Positions 51,739-54,115 of a stretch of 64,000 bases of DNA are shown in pieces. The translations under genes were made by a program, and so were the position numbers. Source of the stretch: Aurelia coerulea. Taxonomy: Eukaryota > Cnidaria > Scyphozoa > Semaeostomeae > Ulmaridae. The notes under the pieces are model-generated. The model saw nothing but the letters and a program-made list of their open reading frames with translations. It did not search any database and was not told the origin of the DNA. Every line of letters starts with the position of its first letter. Position 1 is the first letter of the stretch. The stretch covers positions 43,966,663-44,030,662 of the forward strand of contig CM076943.1 in the NCBI GenBank assembly GCA_039566865.1, written 5' to 3'.

Positions 51739-54115
51739 TGGACAACTTGATGTAAATGTTGGTGTGAAAGAAAGTTGGTGTAAATTAGTTCGCATTATTG
51801 TAATGTAGAACTACAATCTCTTGCAAAAGTGTTGGTCCCCTACGAAAATCTACGTTTTTCGGAAATATTGTCCCCCCTCCCCCCATTTCAATGTTGCTTG
51901 CATTGGTGAATCATCCTTTTGGTGGATCTGCATGAAAAACACCTCTTTGCCAGGCAATCAACATTGAAACGGGGGAAGGGGGGACAAAAATTCGAATTTT
52001 TCAATAGGGGTCCAACACTTTTGTAAGAGATTGTCTGAAAGTTCAGTTTTTCAAAAAATATTTTAAGGGCGTTGTGTAACTAGAAGCTATTTGAAAATTG
52101 GCAGAGATCTTTCGAAGGCCAACATGTTTCGACTGGTATAGAATACATTGTCTTCGCTCTCTTACTTCTTCCACGATACTGCATTAAAAATGGCCAAAAA
52201 TCGCATATTTCATGCTATTTGCTACGATAATTTTCAACTATCACAAAACTAGATGATGTGTGAAAACACTTTATTTCTATATTTCATCTACACTCACTGA
52301 TTAAATTTAAAATTTCAGAATGTTAAAAGACTTCACATTCAATGATTAAGACAGATTTTGAAAGTATTTTAGTGTTGATTTTATTGACTCTTAACTCTGT
52401 CATGATATGCAAAAATGGCAAAATTGGTCCTTAGTATATTCCTCTCGGGTAATTGATCCAACAGCCATAACTGCTTTGTTCTTACTATCCATGGCACAGG
52501 TTCTCATAGGTAGGAAAGAAGGGTACTCTCGATTGTGCATTATCATATGAGATATAGCGAGAAAATTGCCATTTCAAGAGAATTTGTGCTTGAAAATACA
52601 AGCAGAAGGTGAATTCAGCCTTACTGCACGCCCAAACAAAATTTTTCTCTTTCTTTCTTTTAGTGCAGCCGTGAGGTTATTTGCATAAGTTTTTCATAAA
52701 TGACCTAGTTTTTAGCATAAGATTGATGACTTTAATAAAATGCATACTTGAACTTGTAGATCTTGCACAAAACTGCACTTTTACCACAAGAGCAAGCTCT
52801 TTACAAAGGGGCCACACCCTTTTAAATTCTGACACACCCTCTTTAAATTCAATTTTTTGCAGCCACTGAGGTGATTTTTGCTAAGAATGTGTTGTTTGAG
52901 TTGTTTATTTACCGTAAAAGTACACAGGAGACATGTAAAGTCTAAATTGCCAATACAGCAACAACAACAACAGACACCGAGTACGGTAGTGAGTACTTTT
53001 GACCATATGTTTTGACAGTACTCACCACAGTACTCACTTTGAAAAAGGCTCTCAAAATGGTCAGATACCTTAGGAGCTGCCAATGAATGAGCTTTAATCA
53101 TGTCAAATACTCATATGAACGAGCTATATTCATTAATGTTGTTCATACAGACAGTTTCAAAGCAGGATTTTCAAAATTCTCAACAGTACTCACCATTTTC
53201 CCTTAAAAAGAACAGTATTATATTATTTATTAACAGAAAAAGTGAGTACTGTTCGCATTTTCACTTTAACTGGACATGAAAATATGAAAGTGATACATGA
53301 ATATAAAGCTTTTGATGCGCTGAATACATCTATGGGCATATTGTCACTATCCACTGTCAAAATAAAGAAATATGGACTGAAACGCTAGTGAGTACTGTGG
53401 TGAGTACTGTTGACAGTACTCAGCAGTAAAGCTCACTCCTGTAAGGTTTATGTATAGTGACAGAAAACGTTGTATATTTCCTTATGAGCACTAATTCTAT
53501 AGAGAGACATCTTATCTTCAAGATAAAAACTACTGTTGACGTATAGATTTGTTATTGGTGCAATGGCAGCAGGTCTAAGATGTTCACCTATAAAGCTGTC
53601 CTTCAGACAATCTCTTGCAAAAGTGTTGGACCCCTACGAAAATCTACGTTTTTCGGGAATGTTGTCCCCCCTCCCCCCATTTCAATGTTGCTTGCATTGG
53701 TGAATCATTCTTTTGGTGGATCTGCACGAAAAACACCTCTTTGCCAGGCAATCAACATTGAAACGGGAGAAGGGGGGACAAAAATTCGAATTTTTCAATA
53801 GGGGTCCAACACTTTTGTAAGAGATTGTAGAACTTTTAACCAACTTTAGATAAATTGATGAATAAAAAATGAAATAGCCCCCCCCCCCCCCTCCTGAAAA
53901 TGCCGTCTTGTTTTAGTTTATATATTGGAGGGTAATCTTACCGAAGGTTTATTTATTTTCAGCTTGGTATTCCAGTATTTGGATTCTCTCCAATGAACAA
54001 GACTCCAGTTCTTCTACATGATCATAACGAATTTCTAAATGAAGACATTTTCCTGAAAGGAATTGATGTTTATTGCGAAATCATTTCATCAGTTGCAAAC
54101 GTACCTAAATTTTAA
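4868..54115 (+). CDS. ACY1: aminoacylase-1 (N-acyl-L-amino-acid amidohydrolase), complete in 17 coding exons
   Basis: Exons: 4868-4994, 14584-14648, 17758-17862, 20457-20528, 21295-21317, 25767-25843, 27343-27432, 29018-29074, 30246-30319, 31947-31996, 36078-36141, 38922-38964, 41768-41805, 46660-46728, 47691-47770, 48648-48708, 53963-54115. All borders are GT-AG, all phases match and the product is 415 aa (human about 408). Known: a cytosolic, dimeric zinc enzyme that hydrolyses N-acetylated amino acids. Seen: metal/catalytic set SHMD (His91, Asp93), TQDMKC (Asp124), DEEVGG (Glu158, Glu159), GLDEG (Glu186) and LLHDHNE (His384/386), plus NPGHGSRF (His217) of the dimerisation/active-site lid. 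The C-terminus is NVPKF. An in-frame ATG at 4826 would add 14 residues; 4868 is chosen because it fits the family's short leader before FREYLR. Introns hold nearly all the mobile elements listed below. Confidence 0.95.
4995..5873. other. ACY1 intron 1, proximal part, nothing recognised
   Basis: AT-rich, with no repeat that recurs in this window. Short palindromes only (for example gtacagta around 5650-5695). Confidence 0.35.
5874..7505. mobile_element. candidate 1.6-kb element with GCCCCCCCATA ends and TCACG-rich subterminal arrays
   Basis: GCCCCCCCATA at 5874 is mirrored by TATGGGGGGGGC ending at 7505. Just inside each end the sequence repeats CACG/ATCACG-type words (5905-5985, 7315-7490). 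No target duplication is evident, so the borders are tentative. A CCAGGTGTCCCAAAAAA end of another family sits inside near 6678. Confidence 0.45.
7506..8239. other. ACY1 intron 1, GC-richer stretch before the DIRS insertion
   Basis: Holds C/G-rich runs (7913-7945, 8150-8215) that look like decayed polyG-ended elements. No coding content. Confidence 0.35.
8240..8307 (+). repeat. DIRS left inverted terminal repeat
   Basis: Starts TTCTTCTCTGTCATCAAC. Positions 8271-8307 are repeated in inverse at 13039-13075; the outer 30 bp differ from the right repeat but match the internal complementary region exactly. Confidence 0.9.
8431..9801 (+). CDS. DIRS GAG-like protein
   Basis: 456 codons, or 433 from the Met at 8500, which starts [10 protein letters not shown]. 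Seen: an acidic N-terminal half with five PTG tripeptides between about residues 75 and 112, each encoded by the same CCCACCGG word; a strongly acidic stretch; then a helical basic region (about 220-340) and a Gln/Arg/Pro-rich C-terminus ([17 protein letters not shown]). No zinc knuckle. GAG function is inferred from position as first ORF of a DIRS element. It overlaps the RT ORF by 73 bp in another frame. Confidence 0.85.
   Translation: MKSSTTAVVNKFYNCSVFLFKIKMSSENEQTEPLENTPGDEPEKPNVNETLAELNSNMGAMTFLLQKLVESSFNRPTGFITETTPTGLAMNMPTGDIEGPTGSSMNGPTGHIESTGQGMLSTSNIGSSQSSAPKPGPSNERKRAATSKEHNQSEPPAKTPRDEENGDDDTISIHANEDLEQDKDEHPETGKNKDNEFLDEIAEGFEVADEVSDNVNEKLAEFVENRWGKQLKTEKIKSILEKYKRPKNCIKLHPIKVNKGAWENLKWEKKQADLRLSNMQQTLTKVGCITLQMADFMLKNVKNFDDKSEINNQISKSYDSIALLGHLIGDLSNQRRLTMKNALKPEYQTLCSPSTEIAHSPHLFGEDIGKQIKDVEETNKITKAFKPSPNKGREQNFKPNLLGSNPQFGYYGYTHRRDFLGQGHRHPAVRKKQWGQPFQPRGQQQQRHSFRPQKKF
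9729..11759 (+). CDS. DIRS reverse transcriptase / RNase H / methyltransferase-like polyprotein
   Basis: 676 codons. RT domain about residues 80-330: the catalytic box is YIDDIYLQ, preceded by SLDIKDAYY and [12 protein letters not shown]. RNase H about 415-535: the acidic residues are in [23 protein letters not shown] and LSDNTTAV, followed by [14 protein letters not shown]. The C-terminal part has DLFATR and [12 protein letters not shown], the segment described in DIRS elements as a DAM-like methyltransferase; its activity is unproven. Role: copies element RNA into DNA. It overlaps both neighbours (73 bp with GAG, 184 bp with the recombinase), so translation probably uses reinitiation or frameshifting (inference). 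The true start may lie a few codons inside. Confidence 0.93.
   Translation: MGPAISAQRSTTAATQFPTSKEILEILSKLHVSEFQEFLPTLLLFLTYQCDNFKAGRIKSHITAWQRITKDPEILSYVSGAKVELNSSPCISHRERKFSAPEEQILNTEIQKLMTKEVLEITRPENGQVISPIFLTPKPDGSYRMILNLKKFNHHVTYHHFKMETLNTITSLMEHNCFMASLDIKDAYYSVEVAAEHRKYFRFGFNGNLLQYKALPNGLASCPRIFTKLLKPALTELHKEGIIATAYIDDIYLQGENFNDGLSNVIRATKLLTELGFIVHPEKSAFLPSQEIKMLGFILNSKTMTVKPTQQKIESVLAVCQNLLSQKKPTIRSCAKALGTMISCFPGILYGPLYYRQLEKDKTEALKIAKGDFESFMSPSPSAKLELEWWIRNIRVAFKPLTRVNPLHIIKTDASLEGWGAFYNEMTAGGIWSLSEKENSINYLEMKAVLFGLQTFAKEFHDTHIKVLSDNTTAVSVLNNMGTSHSKKCNDICKETLEWCMARNIWLTLAHIPGKDNIEADSASRKKENTSTEWQLQPKLLHSCLKHLNFYPNIDLFATRINKQFQRFLSFKPDPEAFAVDAFTIDWSTYKFYAFPPFSMIPRVLRKIQDDNAKGICVLPNWPTQPWFPWAKKLMLKPPIILNASQNALLLPNRPEVKHPLFKKLQMIVCLLSAKN
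11576..12709 (+). CDS. DIRS tyrosine recombinase
   Basis: 377 codons; the first ~60 overlap the RT ORF and may be partly untranslated. The core-binding part begins near [18 protein letters not shown]. Catalytic domain residues: Arg in [14 protein letters not shown] (H-x-x-R) in [12 protein letters not shown], Trp in [10 protein letters not shown] and the nucleophile Tyr in AKHYERE. Role: cuts and rejoins DNA to insert the circular intermediate. All catalytic residues are present. Confidence 0.93.
   Translation: MRPPKLANTTVVSVGKETDAQTTNHIECQPECAATAEQARGKAPSVQKAANDCLPLVRQKLSSTNLSEDAQKLILSSWRPGTQKQYQSYLKRWKTNFTENAVSVLCPTVEQVIEFLTLLYRNGLGYSAINTARSSLASIIFQGNGLPIREHPLIRRFLKGIFELRPSLPKYNFIWDVNKVFTYFKTFLALENISLKNLSYKTVTLLCLVTGQRCQTIHTIDINKIQSIADKMRITIHKPLKTTKPGKHQAPLELHHYPEEPKLCIVKTLSHYLERTKVLRGEHSALFVSFHKPHKPVSKDTIARWVKATLTDSGIDTDVFSAHSCRAASTSATKQAGMTLSEIIKSAGWSNERTFAKHYEREINSQNFGDFVFENKK
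12830..12957. repeat. DIRS internal complementary region
   Basis: 12830-12872 is the exact reverse complement of 8240-8282. 12871-12957 is the exact reverse complement of 13067-13153 (87 of 87). It is thought to template the joined ends during circle formation. Confidence 0.92.
13039..13153. repeat. DIRS right inverted terminal repeat with outer extension
   Basis: 13039-13075 mirrors 8271-8307. The repeat runs on beyond the position equivalent to the left end by about 48 bp (ttccaatcaaacttcacc...), the asymmetry known for DIRS right repeats. Confidence 0.88.
13154..13425. repeat. region with many copies of TACAAGGCTA / TAGCCTTGTA
   Basis: The words AGCCTTG and CAAGGCT recur in both orientations at 13188, 13249, 13264, 13313, 13364, 13385 and 13399. 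The sequence left of the DIRS insertion (gtacaagccttg, 8228) belongs to the same repeat, so the retrotransposon landed inside this element. Confidence 0.55.
13753..14348. mobile_element. TA-flanked element with ~210-bp inverted repeats (CAGGGTGTCCC ends)
   Basis: 596 bp between TA dinucleotides. Left arm 13753-13960 is the imperfect inverse of 14150-14348 (GATTGTGCCCCGTTTGTCTG against its mirror). No transposase ORF. Ends resemble Tc1/mariner-type termini (inference). Confidence 0.85.
14584..14648 (+). CDS. ACY1: ACY1 exon 2
   Basis: Acceptor ttttttag, donor gtagga. It encodes (D)[18 protein letters not shown] then CIE, matching the amphipathic helix after the N-terminal strand. Confidence 0.93.
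14812..15062 (-). mobile_element. tRNA-derived SINE
   Basis: On the minus strand a tRNA-like head with box A TGGCTGAGTGG (15051-15041) and box B GGTTCGAATCC (14999-14989) is followed by a ~170-bp unrelated body and a short (ACCT)n tail at 14826-14812. The head does not fold as a clean tRNA and has no normal discriminator end, so it is a SINE, not a gene. Confidence 0.8.
15348..16075. mobile_element. family I element (TAGACCTTTTAGC) interrupted by a 624-bp foldback
   Basis: Outer copy resembles 58228-58405 and 60071-60247, where cattcgaaaa-ttctac is continuous. Here TA-GACCTTTTTACTTC...GGTC-TA (15409-16032) is inserted at that point. The inner element has long imperfect inverted repeats (GGTTTGGATCGAT/CGCTCGATCCAAACC). 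Confidence 0.75.
16076..17165. other. ACY1 intron 2, with a GCTGGGGAAGCTGGGAA-rich degenerate tract
   Basis: 16540-16735 repeats GCTGGGAA/CCCAGCTT-type words on both strands (decayed simple array). The rest is unrecognised. Confidence 0.45.
17165..17395. mobile_element. inverted-repeat element (AAGCCTTAGATGGCATGA ends)
   Basis: Arms of about 80 bp at each end (aagccttagatggcatga, mirrored by tcatgccatctaaggctt) around a centre with repeated ATATGTCGTTCAGAGAAT words. No clear target duplication. Confidence 0.6.
17758..17862 (+). CDS. ACY1: ACY1 exon 3 (first metal ligand)
   Basis: 35 codons, phase 0 at both ends. It contains VILTWKGTD and [10 protein letters not shown]; the His binds zinc and the Asp is the conserved catalytic-site residue. 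Confidence 0.96.
17918..18407. mobile_element. TTAA-flanked foldback element (GGTGA ends)
   Basis: 490 bp between TTAA tetranucleotides (17914-17917, 18408-18411). The arms (ggtgatctgaagc..., ttattgatgcaaatgaa) recur in inverse at the other end. TTAA duplication is the piggyBac hallmark; no transposase. Confidence 0.75.
18986..19441. mobile_element. hAT-like non-autonomous element, CCCGGGGGG ends, array interior (1)
   Basis: Perfect 8-bp duplication TCACAGGA (18978-18985, 19442-19449). Termini CCCGGGGGGGGG and a C14-GGG run. Interior repeats words like TTTAGGGGTACGCTTTTCGCCG (19284-19340) and inverted GGTATCGTTTTCGC. No ORF. Confidence 0.82.
19708..20098. mobile_element. hAT-like non-autonomous element, CCCAGG ends, array interior (2)
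   Basis: Flanked by ACTTTATG (19700-19707) and ACTTTTTG (20099-20106), an 8-bp duplication with one mismatch. Inverted ends CCCAGGaaggaggaTACTC and GAGTAcccccccccCTGGG. Interior is a degenerate array of GACCCAAAAAAGTAAC-type units. Confidence 0.72.
20457..20528 (+). CDS. ACY1: ACY1 exon 4
   Basis: 24 codons, WKHDPFAAV...GDIYARGTQ, with a gtaaga donor. It places the bridging Asp at the start of the next exon. Confidence 0.95.
21295..21317 (+). CDS. ACY1: ACY1 exon 5 (23-nt micro-exon, bridging aspartate)
   Basis: Encodes DMKCVGI plus 2 nt. Asp124 bridges the two metals in this family, so the exon cannot be skipped without loss of activity. Its donor (gtaagtcg) sits at the base of a long foldback. 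Confidence 0.93.
21322..21642. mobile_element. foldback element F, copy 1, abutting ACY1 exon 5 donor
   Basis: Arms 21330-21394 and 21427-21491 are about 65-bp inverse copies (caaacgaaaacgag, tttttcgcctcttga) with a 32-bp loop. A 150-bp tail follows (cttcgctcaaattgcttatt) ending tcataccaaccccggac. The second copy is at 36.3-36.6 kb. Confidence 0.75.
21644..22092. mobile_element. TA-flanked foldback family A, copy 2
   Basis: The right end agatttgagccc-ta is intact; the left end directly abuts element F. The interior matches the other family A copies. Confidence 0.75.
22620..22796. mobile_element. TTAA-flanked MITE, 177 bp (AGGGAATCT ends)
   Basis: TTAA at 22616-22619 and 22797-22800. Ends AGGGAATCTAAGC and GCTTACATTCCCT. 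No ORF. Confidence 0.72.
23278..23730. mobile_element. element with GCAAAGCGACTGGACATT ends
   Basis: CACTGGACA and TGTTCAG words are inverted between the two ends (23290-23335, 23635-23725). A related copy at 24185-24930 is split by the Mutator-like element. Confidence 0.6.
23835..23985. mobile_element. TA-flanked MITE family H, copy 1 (151 bp)
   Basis: Begins GACGATTACGCTAAAGATGG and ends with its inverse. TA on both sides. A 151-bp sister lies at 56160-56310. Confidence 0.85.
24255..24850. mobile_element. Mutator-like foldback element, copy 2
   Basis: 596 bp, AACAAGGACAGATTTTGT to GCCCTTGTT, with the perfect 9-bp duplication GTTCAGTGT (24246-24254, 24851-24859). Long inverted arms meet near 24545-24600. 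It is inserted into a copy of the CACTGGACA element. Confidence 0.88.
25008..26480. repeat. two related elements with TAAGTCCCAGTT...AACTGGGA arms around ACY1 exon 6
   Basis: 25008-25274 and 25852-26480 share gttcgtagttat, gtccataagtcccagtt and a (TTG)n tract (longest 26395-26455) followed by gataactggga. Exon 6 lies between them. Confidence 0.5.
25767..25843 (+). CDS. ACY1: ACY1 exon 6
   Basis: (Q)[18 protein letters not shown] then IYLTFVP, starting and ending inside codons, with a gtatgt donor. Confidence 0.95.
26541..26796. mobile_element. family E element (CACTCATTTTTT...TTTCTTATAAAAAAATGAGTG), diverged copy
   Basis: Shares TAAGAAACTGCCTACCAGCC and CTTTAGACAAGACAAAATT with the intact family E copies at 27.5 and 49.0 kb. 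Confidence 0.65.
26878..27245. mobile_element. family E element, CACGTATTTTTT subtype
   Basis: Ends TACACGTATTTTTTCTTATAAG and CCTTATAAAAAAATACGTGT. Interior is rich in AAGAAACT words. Confidence 0.65.
27343..27432 (+). CDS. ACY1: ACY1 exon 7 (catalytic glutamates)
   Basis: Contains DEEVGG (general-base Glu158 and metal ligand Glu159) and GFGLDEG (metal ligand Glu186). Donor gtaaga. Confidence 0.96.
27478..27864. mobile_element. family E element, complete (387 bp)
   Basis: CACTCATTTTTTGTTATAAG to CTTATAAAAAATGAGTG between TA dinucleotides. Starts 45 bp after the ACY1 exon 7 donor. Confidence 0.82.
28058..28286. repeat. near-perfect 70-bp inverted repeat
   Basis: 28058-28127 and 28217-28286 are reverse complements with one mismatch, 89-bp loop. 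The outer ends read agcctttctcagccat / atggctgagaaaggct. Confidence 0.9.
28299..28898. mobile_element. TA-flanked family D element (CCGGGTGAGTC ends)
   Basis: Left end gggtgagtcgataaaaagaa, right end ttctttttttttattctcccgg-ta. Interior shares cgagaaa, ttcagaa and ggccgatttcag words with the copies at 29.6, 36.2 and 40.0 kb. Confidence 0.7.
29018..29074 (+). CDS. ACY1: ACY1 exon 8
   Basis: [18 protein letters not shown] after a ttcttgcag acceptor. The LANPTDAF segment follows the last glutamate ligand as in other family members. Confidence 0.95.
29162..29530. mobile_element. Mutator-like foldback element, 3'-truncated copy 3
   Basis: Starts aAACAAGGCAGATTTTGTAA like copies 1 and 2 and keeps the left arm. 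The right arm is missing. Confidence 0.65.
29560..30154. mobile_element. family D element, left end degraded
   Basis: Right end gggatcccttttattgactc-atccgg-ta. The interior ttccttcccgtcgatatggg is nearly identical to 40112-40131. Confidence 0.7.
30246..30319 (+). CDS. ACY1: ACY1 exon 9 (lid/dimer histidine)
   Basis: [15 protein letters not shown] then IENTAMEKL. The PGHGSRF motif carries the conserved histidine of the lid domain. Confidence 0.96.
30328..30792. mobile_element. inverted-repeat element AGCCTGGTTTCCATATGAT with CGTCCCCGA-rich interior
   Basis: Left AGCCTGGTTTCCATATGATC, right ATCATATGGAAACCAGGCT. Inside, GTCGGCGAC/CGTCCCCGAT words repeat on both strands. It begins 8 bp after the exon 9 donor. 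Confidence 0.78.
31094..31594. mobile_element. TA-flanked foldback family A, copy 3
   Basis: About 500 bp, aggtctcaaatctttaaa to aaagatttgagccc-ta. Central palindrome around taggatttacgatgatttaa. Confidence 0.8.
31947..31996 (+). CDS. ACY1: ACY1 exon 10
   Basis: [16 protein letters not shown], a helical segment. 16 codons plus 2 nt, donor gtaagt. Confidence 0.88.
32753..33637. mobile_element. TA-flanked element, CCGGGTGCGCC ends, ~210-bp arms
   Basis: CCGGGTGCGCCAAAATAAAC...GTTTATTTTGGCGCACCCGG between TA dinucleotides. The left arm (tggcaggccacgataaatcg) is mirrored near 33590. Nested in the PIF/Harbinger-like element. Confidence 0.85.
34392..35228 (-). pseudogene. 5'-truncated LINE, C-terminal part of reverse transcriptase
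   Basis: Open frame of 278 codons. Seen: NADDTSL, a variant of the YADD catalytic box with Tyr replaced by Asn; [19 protein letters not shown]; and the conserved C-terminal region [10 protein letters not shown]...LQNRAARII and GAKLWNSLP. It resembles non-LTR retrotransposons of the CR1/L2/jockey side. No endonuclease or N-terminal RT is present, so it is a dead copy despite the long frame. Insertion border near 35240. Confidence 0.85.
35430..35808. mobile_element. Mutator-like foldback element, 5'-truncated copy 4
   Basis: Keeps the right arm ending tacaaaaaccggCCTTGTT. Left arm lost. Confidence 0.65.
36078..36141 (+). CDS. ACY1: ACY1 exon 11
   Basis: Acceptor ccctttctag; encodes [16 protein letters not shown] then INMIQ, the strand before the conserved GG-A-NV-P loop. 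Donor gttcgt is weaker than the others. Confidence 0.92.
36175..36741. mobile_element. family D element interrupted by foldback F
   Basis: CCGGGTGAATCAAAAATGTA at the left, tttttatcactcaaccgg at the right. Foldback F (about 36295-36600) sits inside. It starts 33 bp after the ACY1 exon 11 donor. Confidence 0.7.
36295..36600. mobile_element. foldback element F, copy 2
   Basis: Arms tgtgtgattgatttttcgcc and its mirror near 36400-36425, and the same tail (atcataccaaccccggacttg) as copy 1. Confidence 0.75.
36813..36919. repeat. 19-bp tandem repeat, ~5.6 copies
   Basis: Unit GGCCTAAGCTACGATGAAT, nearly perfect, one G/T variant in copy 1. Confidence 0.95.
37004..37504. mobile_element. TA-flanked foldback family B (GGTTCCAAATC ends), copy 1
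   Basis: GGTTCCAAATCTTTATCTC to AAGATTTGGAACC between TA dinucleotides. Central part ccaacggtagaattatagag is mirrored near 37105-37125. Related in plan to family A. Confidence 0.82.
37990..38216 (-). pseudogene. 5'-truncated LINE, extreme C-terminus and 3' tail
   Basis: Minus-strand frame 38216-38013 encodes [20 protein letters not shown] and ends ...[14 protein letters not shown], the typical C-terminal tail of endonuclease/RT polyproteins of non-LTR elements. It ends in a short (AATG)n tail at 38010-37990. Confidence 0.75.
38281..38780. mobile_element. TA-flanked foldback family A, complete copy 4 (500 bp)
   Basis: GGGCTCAAATCTTTCAAATC to AAAGATTTGAGCCC, flanked by ATA/TAT so that TA is duplicated. 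Arms about 230 bp. Ends 141 bp before ACY1 exon 12. Confidence 0.85.
38922..38964 (+). CDS. ACY1: ACY1 exon 12 (43 nt)
   Basis: [14 protein letters not shown], aligning one-to-one with the family's GG-x-A-x-NV-(V/I)-P loop. Acceptor attttcgtcag, donor gtaagt. It was found by phase and motif and is too short to stand out by itself. Confidence 0.88.
39070..39673. mobile_element. TA-flanked family C element, intact copy (604 bp)
   Basis: CCGAGTGTCCCAAAAAATGT to ACATTTTTTTGGGACACCCGG-TA. The arms (gttgactccagcgatgtgaa) are mirrored near 39628-39650. It serves as the empty-site reference for the copy at 48747-50243. Confidence 0.85.
39969..40599. mobile_element. TA-flanked family D element, complete copy (631 bp)
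   Basis: CCGGGTGAGTCAGAAAAAAG to TTTTATTGACTCACCCGG, TA on both sides. The interior holds diverged inverted arms (ggccattccttcccg / ggccgatttcag). Confidence 0.83.
40699..40840. repeat. GACCCCGTTTACACGAG end followed by GGATCGATCC palindromes
   Basis: One PIF/Harbinger-like end without a partner, then the 10-bp palindrome GGATCGATCC four times within 120 bp (40733, 40750, 40766, 40821). Confidence 0.6.
41152..41717. mobile_element. TTAA-flanked element, 566 bp (AGGGGCATTCC ends)
   Basis: TTAA at 41148-41151 and 41718-41721. AGGGGCATTCCTCGAAAA and CTGCGGAATGCCCCT. GC-richer, TCG-rich left half. It ends 50 bp before ACY1 exon 13. Confidence 0.8.
41768..41805 (+). CDS. ACY1: ACY1 exon 13 (38 nt, 3' end tandemly copied)
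   Basis: (H)[12 protein letters not shown] aligns with the family's D-x-R-(V/I) strand. The last 25 nt and the gtaagt donor are repeated downstream three more times with a 74-bp period. Confidence 0.88.
41781..42069 (+). repeat. 74-bp tandem array including the ACY1 exon 13 donor, 3.9 copies
   Basis: Copies start at 41781, 41855, 41929 and 42003. Each carries the last 25 nt of exon 13 and the gtaagt donor, then 42-43 bp of intron. Copies differ at only a few positions, so the array is young. Confidence 0.95.
42182..42890. mobile_element. family E element with a 333-bp insert
   Basis: Ends CACGTATTTTTTATAAGAAA and TTACAAAAATATACGTG. The insert 42324-42656 is flanked by CTAAA (42319-42323, 42657-42661) and interrupts the TTGTCTAAAGGG stretch that is continuous in other copies. 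Confidence 0.75.
42921..43942. mobile_element. 1-kb element with GTAGGGTGGGGTAATGTGGG ends
   Basis: The left end gtggggtaatgtgggtcta is mirrored by tagacccacattaccccac at the right. Internal words GGGGTAA-TGGGTCTAC recur at 42945 and 43290. No ORF. Confidence 0.75.
44140..44205 (-). mobile_element. LINE/SINE 3'-end fragment
   Basis: The minus strand reads TTGAACGCCTTTGAATAT...TGGCGCTATAGAAAT then an ATAATAAT tail, the pattern of L2/CR1-type 3' ends (inference). Confidence 0.5.
44871..44920. repeat. G19 run inside a short palindrome
   Basis: gtatgtgatccaa (44871) and ttggatcacatac (44906) are inverse copies around ACAGG...G (19 G from 44887). Confidence 0.9.
45600..45672. repeat. MITE fragment CTAGTCCCTC...GAGGGACTAG
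   Basis: Shares ggccatcagcaacaac and cagcgaaat-gagggactagtgt with 57274-57391. Further relatives at 44207-44275 and 54732-54838. Confidence 0.65.
45679..45947. repeat. imperfect inverted repeat
   Basis: 45679-45785 (ttgcacaacactggtatcac...) is the diverged inverse of 45852-45947. No duplication seen at the ends. Confidence 0.55.
46660..46728 (+). CDS. ACY1: ACY1 exon 14
   Basis: [16 protein letters not shown] then VSYEMVQ, phase 0 both sides, donor gtaaga. Confidence 0.94.
46953..47043. repeat. TTGA/TTTA simple repeat followed by TATTGATTCG 10-mers
   Basis: (TTGA)n to about 46981, then (TTTA)n, then four copies of the 10-mer TATTGATTCG. Confidence 0.9.
47157..47539. mobile_element. element with GGGGGTCCAGTC ends and CAAATGGTAG-array interior
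   Basis: GGGGGGTCCAGTC at the left and GACTGGACCCCC at the right. Inside, ccccaaatggtag-type words recur at least six times in one orientation. No clear target duplication. Confidence 0.55.
47691..47770 (+). CDS. ACY1: ACY1 exon 15
   Basis: [20 protein letters not shown] then TGACKK. The DPWW-AF motif is family-specific. Confidence 0.95.
47849..48185. mobile_element. family A element, right half lost
   Basis: GGGCTCAAATCTTTGAAAAG after TA. It breaks off near 48185, shortly before the polyG-ended element. Confidence 0.72.
48222..48576. mobile_element. hAT-like non-autonomous element, CCCGGGGGG ends, array interior (3)
   Basis: Perfect 8-bp duplication GGCTATCC (48214-48221, 48577-48584). 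Interior is a degenerate array of AATTTTAGGGTGTCAT-type units (at least eight TTTTAGGGT or TTTTGGGGT/TTTCGGGT variants). Ends 71 bp before ACY1 exon 16. Confidence 0.85.
48648..48708 (+). CDS. ACY1: ACY1 exon 16
   Basis: [20 protein letters not shown], with the conserved (P/A)A-x-TD-x-(R/K)YLR substrate-pocket motif. Confidence 0.95.
49048..49435. mobile_element. family E element, complete, nested (388 bp)
   Basis: CACTCATTTTTTTATAAGAA to AAAAAAAGTGAGTG. TA at 49046-49047 and 49436-49437. The intact family C copy has gatctaatactgtt, uninterrupted, at this point. Confidence 0.88.
49662..50205. mobile_element. TA-flanked element, CCGGGTGTCCC-AGTACTCC subtype, nested (544 bp)
   Basis: CCGGGTGTCCCAAGAAAAAG to GTACTTTTTTGGGACACCCGG. 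TA at 49660-49661 and 50206-50207. The arms (aaatcaccaaaatttgat) are mirrored near 50150-50180. Confidence 0.87.
50301..51447. mobile_element. GC-rich CCCGGGC element split by a LINE
   Basis: The left part (ATGTCTCGTTCAATTCC..., 50301-50353) and right part (51220-51447) together match the uninterrupted copy at 57819-58125 in reverse. Confidence 0.7.
50354..51218 (+). pseudogene. 5'-truncated LINE with (ATT)n tail
   Basis: Frame pieces: [19 protein letters not shown] and FSRAAKVI (about 50371-50577), then [19 protein letters not shown] (50721-51098), the conserved C-terminal part of non-LTR reverse transcriptases. Frameshifts separate them and the YADD box is absent. 3' end ...gtaaataaagtgattatcat then (ATT)n. 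CR1/L2-like by plan. Confidence 0.8.
51450..51740 (+). mobile_element. LINE 3' end with long (ATT)n tail
   Basis: Ends atgagccctgaggaaatacg then gtgcaatataaatatcttta, followed by about 85 bp of ATT. No coding remnant. Confidence 0.7.
51813..52034. mobile_element. 222-bp foldback G, copy 1
   Basis: ACAATCTCTTGCAAAAGTGTTGG to its inverse, with a central loop. It differs from copy 2 at six positions. Confidence 0.88.
52980..53430. repeat. cluster of GTGAGTAC / GTACTCAC octamers
   Basis: The octamer occurs in one or the other orientation at 52989, 53018, 53031, 53187, 53242, 53388 and 53400, usually as part of (CA)ACAGTACTCACC. Confidence 0.8.
53607..53828. mobile_element. 222-bp foldback G, copy 2
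   Basis: Same length and orientation as copy 1, about 97% identical. The right end is followed by AGAACT, which also precedes the left end of copy 1. Confidence 0.88.
53963..54115 (+). CDS. ACY1: ACY1 exon 17 (terminal, last metal ligand)
   Basis: [20 protein letters not shown] then HNEFL...LKGIDVY...VPKF and stop TAA at 54113. It carries the final metal-ligand histidine. Confidence 0.97.
   Translation, partial: LGIPVFGFSPMNKTPVLLHDHNEFLNEDIFLKGIDVYCEIISSVANVPKF

Noticed and set aside
51592..51795. Poly-asparagine ORF on the minus strand
   Set aside because: Translation of the (ATT)n tail of a LINE.
52781..53101. 106-codon minus-strand ORF as a transposase for the composite unit
   Set aside because: No DDE, HTH or zinc-binding pattern. 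The Cys run comes from a (CAA/ACA)n tract.
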